Below, one piece after another: positions 13,701 through 24,500 of a stretch of DNA of 64,000 nt; position 1 is the first letter of the stretch, and each line of letters opens with the position of its first letter. The notes below the pieces were generated by a model. It was not told where the DNA came from. It did not search any database and worked only from the letters and a program-made list of their open reading frames with translations. Made by a program: the position numbers and the translations under genes. The DNA comes from Asterella californica (lineage: Eukaryota; Streptophyta; Marchantiopsida; Marchantiales; Aytoniaceae), in the NCBI GenBank assembly GCA_036924285.1, contig JAYKYS010000007.1, positions 13,702,001 to 13,766,000 on the forward strand. Reading direction: 5' to 3'.

Positions 13701-15565
13701 TGTATGGGAAGAGCAGCAACACGTTCTTCCTCATCCGTCTCCACCTTGGGTTTAGACATCACTGCAACCCAAGCTTCGTCTACCAACTTGATCTGCTTTC
13801 CAAACTGTCTAGCTGTGCAGATCTGAAATGCCACCTTGGCTCGTTGGAACCTACGAGCAGCATGGTTTGGCTCCTTGGGTCTCTCTTTGATGATCAAAGG
13901 ATGTGGTTGACCCAAGCCCCATTGATCCATGACAATGACATTCCTTTCTTGAACATCTAGCTTTGCCTTGGTCTCTTGTAACCAGGACCAGGACAAGATA
14001 CCTTCCATCGTGTCACCTAAGCTCATAACTAAAAACTCGTGCTTCCTAGTTACCCCTCCAACAGTAACAAGAACACTCATGAGTTTTTCTGTAACGGTTG
14101 TGCTACCTTGCACAAACCTTACCAACAACGGGCTCATGATCTTGGTTCTAGTCACCCCTAAGGTCCTGACTAGTTTTTCATCCAAGACATTCACATCTGC
14201 TCCAGTATCAATAAGCAAACAACACCGGTGGTTTCCTATTTTCACTTCAATCCACGGCAGAAAATCCCCATGCTCTACCAAATGCTCACCAGCACATACC
14301 TCTGCTTCAGTAGTCGCCTCAACTGGTTCTTCCACACTGGTTGTCTCTTCAGCTGTCAACCCACGAACATTGCTCGCTGTTGAACGTTGGGGACACTCAC
14401 GAGCGATGTGACCATCTCGTCCGCATCGAAAACAGATGATCGTCCTTGAAGGTGTAGCACTGCTAGCGCCACTGCTCCTAGCACCTGAAGTCGAAGCTTG
14501 GTTGGATCCTGCATTGGATGCATAAGATCCAGTAGGTCGTGTCTGAGTAGGACCACGAGTGACTCCTCGCTGCTGAGAGCCACGAGAAAATCCCCTTCCA
14601 GATGTACCAAATCTTCCACCACCACGTCCTCTACCACCTCTACTCTGAGAGGACGCTATCTGTCCTTGAGGATTACGCCAAAATCCTCGACTAGGCTCGT
14701 CACCACTTGTTCCACGCTGAAACTTGGAAGGCTGCACGGTGTAATTACGTTCCCTAGTGTTCTCTGCTGCTTCCAGAAATGCAAACAAGTCTTGCATGTC
14801 CTCGGACTTGTGAAACATAACCCAGCTATCAAACACACCAGCATAGAAACCCTGCAGACCTTTCTTCAAGTGAAACAACAAGTCGGTGCGATCCACCATG
14901 TGCAAACGAGTAACCAACTCAGAAAATCGCTGGAGATACTGCCTGATACTCCTTGTCTGTCTCAGATGAATGAGCTCCAGCCGAAACTGTGTAGCTTCAT
15001 CCACCGGTACTAGATGTCTTCTGAGTTCATCCTTCAACTCCGGCCAAGTGGACATAGGAGTTGTACCATTCAAACTCCTCATCCGCTGTTGACCTCCATA
15101 CCATTCCTTAGCCTCTCCTTCCAGTCTACTAACAGCATAGGTGAACCAGCTGCGCTCATCGAAGTTCTCCAAGTAATTCTCCATCTCAGTAACCCACAAT
15201 TCAAACTTGGAAAAGCTTTTCTCACCGTTGAAGGCTGATGGTGTCGCTGGTTCAGCCCACTTCACTTTCCGCTTGTGCCCTTCTTTGGCTGAGCTCCCTT
15301 CCGCAACATTCTCTTGCACCTTCTGTGATCCATCTTCATTCTTGTCTGCTTGAGCAATATCAACTGCTTCTTCGCCTGGTAGTGCTAAATCCTTGACTTG
15401 CTCGATTTGCAGTACAGGGACCTCCGCTTCCTTCTCTTGTGTCGCTTTTGCTTGAGTTAAATCCGCCTTCAACACCTTGTTCTCAGCTTCTACTTGCTCA
15501 AGTCGTCCTTCCAACTTTCTCAGCAATGCTTTCATCTCGTCCAACTCGGTCGACACAGCCTCCAT
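10784..15565 (-). CDS. chromovirus gag-pol polyprotein, 1593 aa, uninterrupted
   Basis: Single frame with Gag and Pol fused, so no frameshift is needed for Pol. Domains in order: N-terminal coiled coil (about 5-48), retrotransposon Gag (about 120-250), an Arg/Gly/Ser-rich linker, a CCHC zinc knuckle (CFRCGRDGHIARECP, from Cys378), aspartic protease with DTGAD at 453, reverse transcriptase with YLDD at 814-817, RNase H with HTDAS (Asp963), HHCC zinc-binding integrase (from about 1142) with TCLTCQQQ, DDE integrase core with SMDL, the second Asp in SDLD and the YHPETDGQTER segment, and a C-terminal chromodomain-like segment (about 1515-1580) with YLCRWTG and EAWEYLDDL. All catalytic motifs I can read are intact. 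The start ATG lies about 35 bp after the primer-binding site. Confidence 0.95.
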   Translation of the reverse strand: MEAVSTELDEMKALLRKLEGRLEQVEAENKVLKADLTQAKATQEKEAEVPVLQIEQVKDLALPGEEAVDIAQADKNEDGSQKVQENVAEGSSAKEGHKRKVKWAEPATPSAFNGEKSFSKFELWVTEMENYLENFDERSWFTYAVSRLEGEAKEWYGGQQRMRSLNGTTPMSTWPELKDELRRHLVPVDEATQFRLELIHLRQTRSIRQYLQRFSELVTRLHMVDRTDLLFHLKKGLQGFYAGVFDSWVMFHKSEDMQDLFAFLEAAENTRERNYTVQPSKFQRGTSGDEPSRGFWRNPQGQIASSQSRGGRGRGGGRFGTSGRGFSRGSQQRGVTRGPTQTRPTGSYASNAGSNQASTSGARSSGASSATPSRTIICFRCGRDGHIARECPQRSTASNVRGLTAEETTSVEEPVEATTEAEVCAGEHLVEHGDFLPWIEVKIGNHRCCLLIDTGADVNVLDEKLVRTLGVTRTKIMSPLLVRFVQGSTTVTEKLMSVLVTVGGVTRKHEFLVMSLGDTMEGILSWSWLQETKAKLDVQERNVIVMDQWGLGQPHPLIIKERPKEPNHAARRFQRAKVAFQICTARQFGKQIKLVDEAWVAVMSKPKVETDEEERVAALPIHPDMQALIERYSHLMPGQLPTGLPSRRALDHAIDLVPEATPTVVSSRRMSFDELTELKTQLKELVAQDILRPSISPYAAPVLFVAKKDGGIRMCADYRALNKVTVKNKYPLPLMDETTDRLATGRYFTKLDLRSGYHQIRIKEGDEEKTAVRTRYGLFEYIVLPFGLSNAPGTFCRLMNEIFRDLLDESVIVYLDDIIIFSSTWDQHLVDVEMVFKRLEEHQLYLKKSKCSFGQESVVFLGCLIDAQGIHPNRAKIRAIVEWKRPESVHELRSFLGLATYFRRFVYQFAHKAAPLFGLLRKTSKVVWNPAAERAFQELKQALTEMPVLALPKMGEPFEVHTDASQWAIGGVLMQGKHPVAYESHKFSETEAKWPAHEQEMFAVVHCLKRWEHYLLPSKVTVVTDCEGNTYFQSKPRLSRKQQRWQVELARFDIEWRYQKGKENIPADLLSRRVQALTTQDTSEELLDRIRQALPDDPQAQRWTSQQRRDPLVRNLSSRNGLWFYKQTKVYVPAGSLRTLVMQECHDCELAGHGGQNRTLQRVKEQFYWPSMLEDVIKYVQTCLTCQQQRTERRRPAGLLRPLPIPDGPWESISMDLCTGLPESGGFDTLLVVIDRFSKQAHLIPCRETVTSRGAAELFIRYVFKYHGMPKDIVSDLDRRFVAEFWKGLFRRLGTNLKFSSSYHPETDGQTERTIQIVEQGLRNYIMRDQSDWSEHLDLVEFTYNNTKHSSTRFKPFEVVYRGSHAPWTPIALATKGHENTGRSNQDPPDLETFIRVQGTVFQEAKKHMEKAQQRYAKYANRGRQDVQFEEGQRVWLRTKNFRILAGVDLAKKLLPKWAGPFLIEKKLGPVTYKLRFPASMKHYHLIIHVSNLKMFREELESLPGRYQKWHPVLEALPRADDLELIEIVDHRASPNPDGAGEPVTQYLCRWTGRVPGLVSEAWEYLDDLALYKFQEPLRRYFVRRQSAVVSSS

Positions 15566-15601
15566 TGTCGATGGTGTTTAACAAAGACTCAACTTGAGCC
15601 T

Positions 15602-15613
15602 GCTCTGATACCA
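15602..15613 (-). other. primer-binding site, initiator tRNA-Met
   Basis: Reads TGGTATCAGAGC on the minus strand, two bases after the LTR end. This 12-mer is complementary to the 3' end of plant initiator tRNA-Met and is the usual primer site of plant chromoviruses. Confidence 0.9.
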
Positions 15614-15615
15614 AC

Positions 15616-16573
15616 TGTAACGTTCGACCGCAGATCTCGGAACAGATTCTTTAATCTCTAACCAATGAACTGTCGAACGTGAACCTCCCTAGAGATCTGT
15701 ATACTTTATTTGTGTCTCTAGATCCAGTTCGTTAAACTATCAGCTAATGAGCACAGAGGATTTAATAGCTGTTGAACGGGTTTCGAATAACCAACTAGTC
15801 TTTTGTAGGTCTCTGGTCAATCTTAGGTTACTAACTACAGGTGGAACTATTCTAGACTTGGGTTGCATAAAATTTGGGCAGCGCTTCCGCTACTGGTGAT
15901 CAAGTCGGAACGCCAGGACCCACAAGGAGCAACCGCCAAGACTAGGAGACCTAGAAGATGCTAGGAAGTAGGAAGACAAAGCAATTACACCGAAATAAAG
16001 TCAACACGACACCAGATGCGCCCAACTCAGTTTTGGCACACAACCCAAGCCTACTTATCAAAATGAAGGAATTCACGGACTCATATACATTACACGGTGT
16101 TTTCTTGCTGACAGGGTCTCGGAGAAGCGCTCAGACTGGCAATCTTTCCTGCTACTAGAACGCTCTGATGAGAATTTAGCTTCGAAACTGAAATTTCTCC
16201 AGAAAGCTAGTTTTCTCTCTAAACGCTCTGATTACTGCAAAGACTAAATGGGACTCCAGAATTCCTCTGAAAACCTCAGCATGTAGCTCTTAACCAAGGG
16301 TTTTCTCTCTGTGTAATCTAGTCTAGAACTATAGTCTGCCAAACGTCTTCTCTGCTCATGCAGTCTGGTCTCTCTGGAAGCCTCCGCTCTGCTCTTGCTC
16401 TCTGGTCCGTCTCTGCTGGTACAGCAAAGTGAAGAATGAAAATAAGTGCCTCTTTAGGGTTCGCGACCCTGGCTATATACTCTTGCCTTTAGTCTGCAGT
16501 CTCCTGAGCCCGGCAGCCAACACCACGTGTGCTTGTTAAATCATCGCCCCTTTTAAAAGTAAAAGGCGTTACA
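15616..16573 (-). repeat. 5' LTR of the chromovirus
   Basis: 958 bp, the LTR next to the primer-binding site and so upstream in the element's own orientation. It ends in TGTAAC/GTTACA short inverted repeats. By eye it matches the 9431-10388 copy base for base at an offset of 6185. Confidence 0.95.
16471..16480 (-). promoter_or_regulatory. candidate TATA box in the 5' LTR
   Basis: GTATATAGCC on the minus strand, inside the 5' LTR and about 900 bp before the gag start. It is the clearest TATA-type sequence I see in the LTR. The same sequence recurs in the 3' LTR at the matching offset (near 10286-10295). Confidence 0.4.
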
Positions 16574-16577
16574 TTGT

Positions 16578-19500
16578 CCTTTGAAAAGGACCCTTAGATT
16601 CTTTCTATCAGCCGGTATATACACTACACTAACATATCTTTACATAGACCGTAAAATCGTAACTAACTAATCTTGAAATGACGAGGACTTTAGTCAGATC
16701 AATACTTTCTCAAGATCGTTACCATGAGTGATAGAATTGGTATCTCTTAGCGTTAAGACGACTATACCTAGCTAAAACTTAAACTAAAATTATGTTCCTA
16801 ACACATGACATTGTCAGTGCTCATCTAGAGAGATCAATCACGAACCATCTCCGATATCTTAATAGATGAGTTTCATATAGTCATGTCGGCACCTATCAGT
16901 TCCACGTCAGTCCTCTTGGAGTCTTGGTCCTATGTCAACAATATTCTATGTCACCCATGGTGTCATATCATCGTCATCATCCCAAGTCTCATATAAGCAC
17001 TTCTGTTTGACAAAATCTTGATATTTCAAACCTTCATATCTACCTTAACTAATATGAGAAGACTTATGATGATCTCAAAAGTTATCATGTATTAATTGAC
17101 GATCTTAATGTAAGTTTGCGTTGCATAGTGTTATGATGTTATTGCTAAAAAATCTCACAAGCAACTAATCAATCGATCATTTTGTTTAATATCAGTGATC
17201 GACTTTGGACTTTGATCACAAGTTATCAGTGTCTTTCATCACTTCTTCAGCTCTGTCACTGAGCACGTGGTATATATTGAGAGTAGTTACCATCCAAGAA
17301 AGATCCTCTGATGTTACTAAATATAATATCTTCTAGAATTTATTATCCTAATTATCTTATTATAATGGTACTAATCTCATTAATCCTTATCACAATTTTA
17401 TTCTCTTCATTATGCTCCACATATAAATGCAATGTTCTATAGACTCAGGTTGAAATTAAGTGAAATCACTTATATATCCTCCCTCTCTGAGATAGAGGAA
17501 GAATAGAATATATTAGGTAGTTATTTATGGATTTTTTAATTTTATGATGAGTTTTTCCCACTTGTTATAATAGGTATATTCTCTTCAAGTAAATAGATCA
17601 AGATTTATGGATATCATATTTAATCAAGCTATTAAATCCAGCTCACCTTTTACCTCATACAAGTAAGTAAATTAGTTCATGTATGAGCATTGTAATTATA
17701 TTAAGTTGACATAAGAAGTCCACATAATCTCATAACTCAACTTTCATCAGTTAATTTACTTATACATAAGATTTTATAAATTTATAATGCATTTATACGG
17801 CTCCTTTTAATTCACCTGTTTATAAAAAGTTTAAAAAATATTCGAATTGTAAAGATATTTGTACTAAATCTTAGTTAACGATTTGACTAAATGTCTTCCT
17901 ATAAAGTGTCGTTCATCTTGTGTAAGTAAACAAATTAGTATGGAGGTCCAGATAACCTCTTTACTAATTTACTGTAGCGTGTGGAAATTCACATAACCAG
18001 GTTATTATAAGCATGGTGACAAAACAACCAAGAAAAGTTCTCGAGTAAAAGTTTTTCTTCTGAGATCCTCTGATGATATTTTCTTTTGTACTTGTCTAAG
18101 CAATGGTAACATACGTTCATCTGCGGTTAATTACGTAGTCAGCTTCTGGATCAACTGAGGTTCGCGAGATTCTAATACTGGAGCTAAAATATAAATATCA
18201 TTACAAAGTGATAAAATTTAGTATTTGGTAAGTAATTCATATAATTGTATAATAAACTTGGTAGTCTCATGAATATTGAGAATTTATTAATCTGTTCAAA
18301 TCAGCTGACGCAACTACAAAAATGGTAAAGACTGGTGAAAAGTTCTTGACACGAATTGACTTGCTAGTACGATAATGCACTTCAACACAAGAATAAGTTG
18401 TTGTGTGCTGTTGTCGTACTTCCTTGTCGTGGCTTGTTAGCACTTGTACTTAGCTGGAATATACGGTCTTCTCTGACTCGGCTGTGAAGCTCATCACGTG
18501 GATGCACAAAGATTTGCTTGACCTCACCCTAATACGTTTTTCGGACTTGACTCTACCTCTCGTAACGTTACATTACTTTACTCGTTTAGCAGGTTCAACA
18601 GGTCAAAGTGGCACGTCATCAGAATACAAGAATTGCATGTTAGCTTTCAGTCATATATCTACTCGGATAATTAAATTTAAAATAATTTTACAATAAATTA
18701 TCAACTAGATGATTTTTTATTTGTTGGATTTAGTGCAATGTCTTTAGATAGTTGTAAATTTACTAAACTTGTAATTGCCAGTCAAGGGTGCAGTCAAGTA
18801 ACGCAACATCAAAAAATGAGATCAAGTCCGACAAACATATTAGAGGTGAGATCAAGTAAATTTCTGCATGGATGCACAGTAACCGATCAGTGATGTATTG
18901 TGACTTCCGACAAGTGGACGAGAAAATGCTTTACACGTCAGTGGGTTCTCACCCTCCACATGGTTAGAAATTGAATTTTGTCCTTCATAAAGTTCAAGTT
19001 TCTCCTCGACGAGGTAAGCGTTGTTTATCATTATGATTTATCACTCGTCATATTACACAATCCTTTGGATCTCATCGTACTAAGACTGAAAAACCTCATA
19101 CAGGTACTCTAACATCTATTCTTGTTGCTATGCAGTAACATCAGAAATTTGCTTGATCACACTCTAGTAGGTTATTTGAGTTTTATCACACCTTTCTTGA
19201 AGCTATATTGTTTGAAAACATCCTTGATTGGTTACTAACAATAAAACTAGTCACTATATTTTATTACTTTTGACCGTGATTAAATACCTTTGTTAAGAAG
19301 TGATCAAGTTACTTTGATCAGATGTTTAATATTAAAGACGCGTCAGACTGATACATGCTCAAAAACCTGATGTGTGCATACTGACATGTAACTAAAAGCA
19401 CAAGGTGATTGGTTATACAGACAATATTCAGTCAAGGGTATGATCAAACATTACGCCACCGTTAAGAAGAGTGTGATAAAGCTTGAGGAACCTACTGGAG

Positions 19501-21477
19501 GTGAGATTCTTGACGATAACATAGCTATACGGCGATTGTAAACACCGAAAAGGAAAAGAGAGATTTTTTGTAGTGTAGCTAAACAGAAACTTGGGATCAT
19601 GATGAAAACCAGAAAGTGAAAAAAATTAACAAAAACGGAAGGATGAAAATCGTTGTGAAAATAGAAAAAGAAAAAGAAAAATGATAAATCCTGAATCACT
19701 AACGTATAGTCTCGCAATTCGATTGCAAGCGGGGCTACTTGTTATCCACCAAGAGTAGTCTTGATTCAGTTCCGAATAGAATCGCAGATGATTCAGTAGT
19801 TCCTGCGATTTGGTCAAAATTCGTAGTTAAACTGTAAATGGTTTCGTTCTGAAACGATTCGACCCTCAGACTAAATGGTCTTCAAACCGTATAACATAAG
19901 TTAACAAAATTAATAATTAACGTTTGTCAGGACGTAATAAACATGACCACTAGATTCTATGTTGAGAACTTGAATAGTACTCATCATTTCAAAAAACGTT
20001 ATAATCAAACAGAATTCGAAAATCTATTGAAGGAACTTATTGGTGATACAGTCCAAGGGTTTTAGAAACGGTTTAGTTCGGTCCTAATATTCAGAAAACG
20101 ATTCAGTCCCGAGACTTTTGAAAACCGTCAGACTTTTAGATGGGTCCATTTCACAACTTTTAAATAGTTATGTCTTGGTTCTGTTTAGGAGTCACTCAAA
20201 TGACCTAAAGAATCCCAGGGAATGTACTTTTGTGGACTGTAAGAGTCGAATCTTAATGTTCCGTCCTCGCAGAATTCATTTTTTCATAATTCCATTTTTC
20301 ACAACTCGCAGATACGTTTCGCCTGCATTCCGCAGAATTTGCCAGTCACGTATCATTAATTATTAATTATTCTGGATTACATGACAAAATCCACAGAGCG
20401 AAGAGAGAAGGACCGTTCAGATGGGTCCACAAACTATAAATATAAATAAATGAGTCTACCAATTATAAATACCAATTTTACTAATTACATTGATCGAGTA
20501 GTATAAGTCGAAGCTTATTAGTTCACCTTCAACTTCAGGTTATCTTGTCCATTATCGAAACTCTGACACTGTTTTGGATTTTGTGCGATAACGGAATCTC
20601 TTCCGCTTCACTCCCGGTTCTGCATTCCGCAAAGTCATGTGAGTGACTCCTCAGTTCGGTCCCATGGCAAACGGTTCGATTCTGGACTGAACCGGGTCGA
20701 CTGCTATTGCGGGTGCAAAGAGCAGGTAACCACAGGCAAGTTATGACACGTATCGGAATTTTATCTCTGTCGGTAAGTTCTTTCCATAGTGGTTTAAGAA
20801 TTTTCGTGACTGACGATTATATACTCTAGACGGTCTGAAACTTGCACGTTTAAACCGTAATCCACCTTCACTTACTACGTGTTGAGGTCTGAGCTCGAGA
20901 CACTTTCATAACCTCAAACCGAAATGGTTTACCGGACTTGATGTCTAGTACTCTTATGAGATGTGACTTGACCTCTTTTCCCTGGATTAACACATTTAAC
21001 GAAACTTTCAAGTGAGAGAGCTCGTTGTAAATCGTTTGGAAATTCATTTGGTGCGTCGAGTTTCAACATGCTGCGAGCAAAAATATTTTGACACTGTCGA
21101 ATAATCTTGAAAACTGGTCCAGAAAAAAAAAAAAACTGCGGAGAACAGTCGAGCAAATTGTATGAGGAACCACGAGAAGAAAACGGTTACCAACCCCAAA
21201 AAGTTTAGTAACTTTAACTCCATTGATAGTAAATGAGAAAGGCTCGCATAATCACCTGTTGTCGGTGGGTTCTGTGTATTAGACTGTACATCACTTTTCC
21301 AGATGAAATATTTTGATTTCAGAACCAATCTGGTCACCTCGTGGAGCGATATAGTGATCATTAATTTTCAAAGAGACCCCTTTAATTTGTCTGAGAATCA
21401 GTCACGTTATTTTTTATTTCAGACTGATAGTATTAAGGATTAATTATTTTTTATGTAAGGGTCTACTCTCCTCTATC
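16578..21477. other. AT-rich DNA right of the chromovirus, no gene
   Basis: No recognised coding. Between about 19.8 and 20.9 kb short diverged words such as AAACGATTCAGTCC, GTTTAGTTCGGTCC and AAACGGTTCGATT recur, suggesting an old dispersed repeat. Confidence 0.45.
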
Positions 21478-21550
21478 TGATCCCGGCTTCGAACTAACGA
21501 CGTCCGATTTCCAAACGAGGCACACAACCAGTACAGTAACTTCAGTTTGT
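21478..21550 (-). repeat. tRNA-like (SINE-like) relic
   Basis: On the minus strand TGGTTGTGTGCC is followed by TTTGGAAATCGGACGTCGT and AGTTCGAAGCC, a close B-box match in tRNA-like order. No full cloverleaf or acceptor stem is evident, so a tRNA-derived repeat or tRNA pseudogene is likelier than a working tRNA. Confidence 0.35.
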
Positions 21551-24500
21551 TGATAAAGTAAGTACAGTGACCATCTATATAAACGGACACGCTATCGACT
21601 GCACGGCATCCCGCCGAAGGTCACGCCTTAACGTCATCGGCACCCCGTATAGTGTGCCTTAATAAGTCTTGATTTCATCGGTCACTCTTTTTAAAAAGCG
21701 ATCTAATCCCTCTCTACGCGCTCCCCACCAACCGAAAACCAACCGGACTCGCCGCTTGGCGTTATCCGGCCCCCGGGCGAAAGTGCACTTTGGCCGCATA
21801 ATTATTGACTTCTAAAGGTTTTCTTGGTTCACCCTTAGAATCCTTTAGATCAAACAAACCCGTTAACTGAAATAGTAGTAAGGACGAATGAATGAATGTT
21901 ATGAATGCTCTGCATAAGTTTATACCTAAGATTTTTGAAGCTCTAGACTGCTGCCCAGGTTACAAACGAAACTGCCACATGAATCAGAGCCTCTTGAACA
22001 TGCAAGGTTGAGTCTTTGGATGAAAACCTTCGAGCCCATGGATACAGGAACCAATACCTAAAACCTCGAGTTTTAGGCACCCAAACCTCGAGTTTTAGGC
22101 ACCCAAACCTCGGGGAAAGAACTGGTTCAGTGAAAGATCCATTGCATCAGTTTGTTATGACTTTTAGGGGACTAGTCTTAGTCTTTTGGGTATTTCGTGT
22201 TTACGTGGCGGGCACTGAAGAAAAGAATGGTCCATAAGGGGATAGAAACAAGAAGACATCCATGCAGATACAGTGGATCGGTACAGTTAGCACGAAGAGG
22301 CTGACGAGAGTCGAGAGATTGTCCAAAGACTTGCAAATCCATTCTTTCAGTCACTTGCTAAAATTGCGCTCGCATGGGTGTTTGTGCTCAGTTGGCTTAT
22401 CTTTGGAAAAAGATTGCTATGTGCGAACGAACGCCAGCCTTATTACCGAACCTCGGCGGCGAAAACCTCCTGTGATATGGTTGTAAAATGTCAAAGTATT
22501 TCTGCTCGCAGCTAGCTTCGTGTCGAACTTGGACTCGACGCAAGACATGATTTTCCAAACGATTGACGCTTGAAAGTCAATCGTTAAATGTGCTTATTCA
22601 GGGGCTAGAGGCCAAGTCACACCTCATATTCAGTCTCGAATTTCGGAATCACTAGAAACTAAGTCTTGTGAGCCACGTCGAGTTTTCACTCCCGGGACGT
22701 ACGTAGGATGGGACCCAAAAGATTGTCTTAGAATGTCCTTCAGCATTTCAATCCGAAAGCTTCATTAGCGTTTCATGGCCGAACTCCTTCCGGCGTGTGG
22801 TCCAGGTAAGCTACTGACCGCAGGATTGTATAGTCTAATCGAACCCAAACAAACTACCTACAGGTTCAGGTCAGCTACGGTTCTGACTGCAATCCATATT
22901 CTCTTGCCATGTGCTCTCTATACAGTCGCTTTCGAGACGAGACTCTTGAGAGGTACTTTCAACCATTAATTAGACCTGGTACGGGCTCTCTCTGGATTCG
23001 CGTGAAGGCTACAAGTGAGCTGATTTCACCTCGTCCGAGAATATGATGATCTATGATCTATCTATAGATAATACGATGGTGGGTTTCACCGACAAGAAGT
23101 TGGCAGCATGGGGGCGATGAAGGCACCCCAGTTCCCATCAACTTCGTACAAATTTTGGGACTCAACGCTACCCTTTCTCAGATAGATACATCACGTTAGT
23201 CTTGTAGCAGTCGTCTCTGTATGGACACGATGAATGCAAGACTACATGCACATGGAGGAGATGAAGACCGCAGAGTAGTTTAACTGCTACGAGTGGGTAG
23301 CTATGAATTCTCAACGATTTAACTTATCGATCGAATTGCCACCCGGCCGAACTGATACGACTCACCGCACTTTACTTGTGATCCAGTACTGTATGAATAT
23401 TCTACCACCAAAGTTGTGAACTTCTGATGGTTATTTCTCTCTGTGCCTCTCCTCCCAGGCAAGGCTTCAGCATGCAAAGCTTTAGTAGAATTTCTCTCCC
23501 TGTCTTTGTGTCTTGTGAAAGTTCAATCCATATTCCAGAAATGAACGATGATAGGCAGCGTTCCTACTGTTGTAAATGTTTAAAAGCACTCAACACAAAT
23601 GCAGGGCTCCGAAACTCAAGCCACTAGTTTGACTGACACATGCATCCGGATTTTCCTCAATGATGCTGTTTTCTTTCCATGCGGTTGATGGAATAGTTTC
23701 GAAAGCGATAGCTGAAACAGGCCAATAACACTTCAGACTTCATCTGGTTCCTGGAGACACTCCCACTGACACTTACCTACTTCTGAGTTTCTACTTTTCC
23801 TCTCTCCGTTCTCCTACATTTGGCCTCGTTACAGCTTCGTATATCTTGTTCCCAACGCCCTGTTTGTATCCCTGGTACACTCCAACCATCCGCGCGTACT
23901 ATATGATCTCTCTGTAAACTAAGACAACTGGCCGATGAACCCAGCAGATGAAGTATGTTTGATGGTGACTTCAGAAACTTGGAAGTTGAGCCTGTGTTGA
24001 CAACATTTTTCGTCATTATTCTGCCCTAATTTCGTCGCTTCACGTCCATAATTCCTTTTAACCTTTATATGATCAACAATGGACCAAGATATAAGATCTA
24101 GATAGAAGTCAAGATTTGGTACATCGGGATACGGAGGACGCGGAAGAATGTGCGGGTACAGCTCCACATCACAGGAAATGGATTGGTGTAATTATTCACT
24201 ATTTGGAGCACCTGCGACGTGACAACAATGTTGGCTTCTTCCCAAGCTTGGACTTTATATTGGCTTCATTGACAAAAGTTTCAGTTTAAAGCTGTTGTGA
24301 AATTAATTAAGCAACAACGAAGTGAATCGTAAGACATAACACAGCAACTAACGTAGTAGTAATTCTGGACGTAAGCATTTACCAATCACGAAAAACAGAA
24401 ACACATGCAGTACTGCAAACTCTCCCCGTCCTCTGTCATCTCATCGGCATCCAACGTTGGTGTTCTATCATTCTCCTGAGTAAGAGTCTCAGAGCAGACT

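Larger units (their letters stand above)
9431..16573 (-). mobile_element. complete Ty3 (Metaviridae) chromovirus, about 7.1 kb
   Basis: Two direct repeats of 958 bp bound one long minus-strand gag-pol frame. LTR ends are TGTAAC and GTTACA. The flanks share TTGT (9427-9430 and 16574-16577), consistent with a short target duplication, perhaps five bases if an adjoining A is counted. A primer-binding site for initiator tRNA-Met follows the 5' LTR. The order of enzymes, with integrase after RNase H, marks Ty3, and the C-terminal chromodomain marks the chromovirus branch. The LTRs show no difference by eye, so insertion looks recent. It lies in AT-rich DNA whose two sides (before 9427 and after 16577) were continuous before insertion. 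Confidence 0.95.

Noticed and set aside
11471..15238. Plus-strand open frames opposite gag-pol
   Set aside because: They are shadows of the dense coding frame on the minus strand; none has a domain or a plausible promoter.
17870..17925. Possible Copia-type end motif (LTKCLP-like) in AT-rich DNA
   Set aside because: The match is only a few residues and no reverse transcriptase, RNase H or LTR partner is found nearby.
20640..20700. tRNA-like GGTTCGATTC near 20670
   Set aside because: No A box or stem pairing around it; it belongs to the dispersed GTTCGG-type words of this region.
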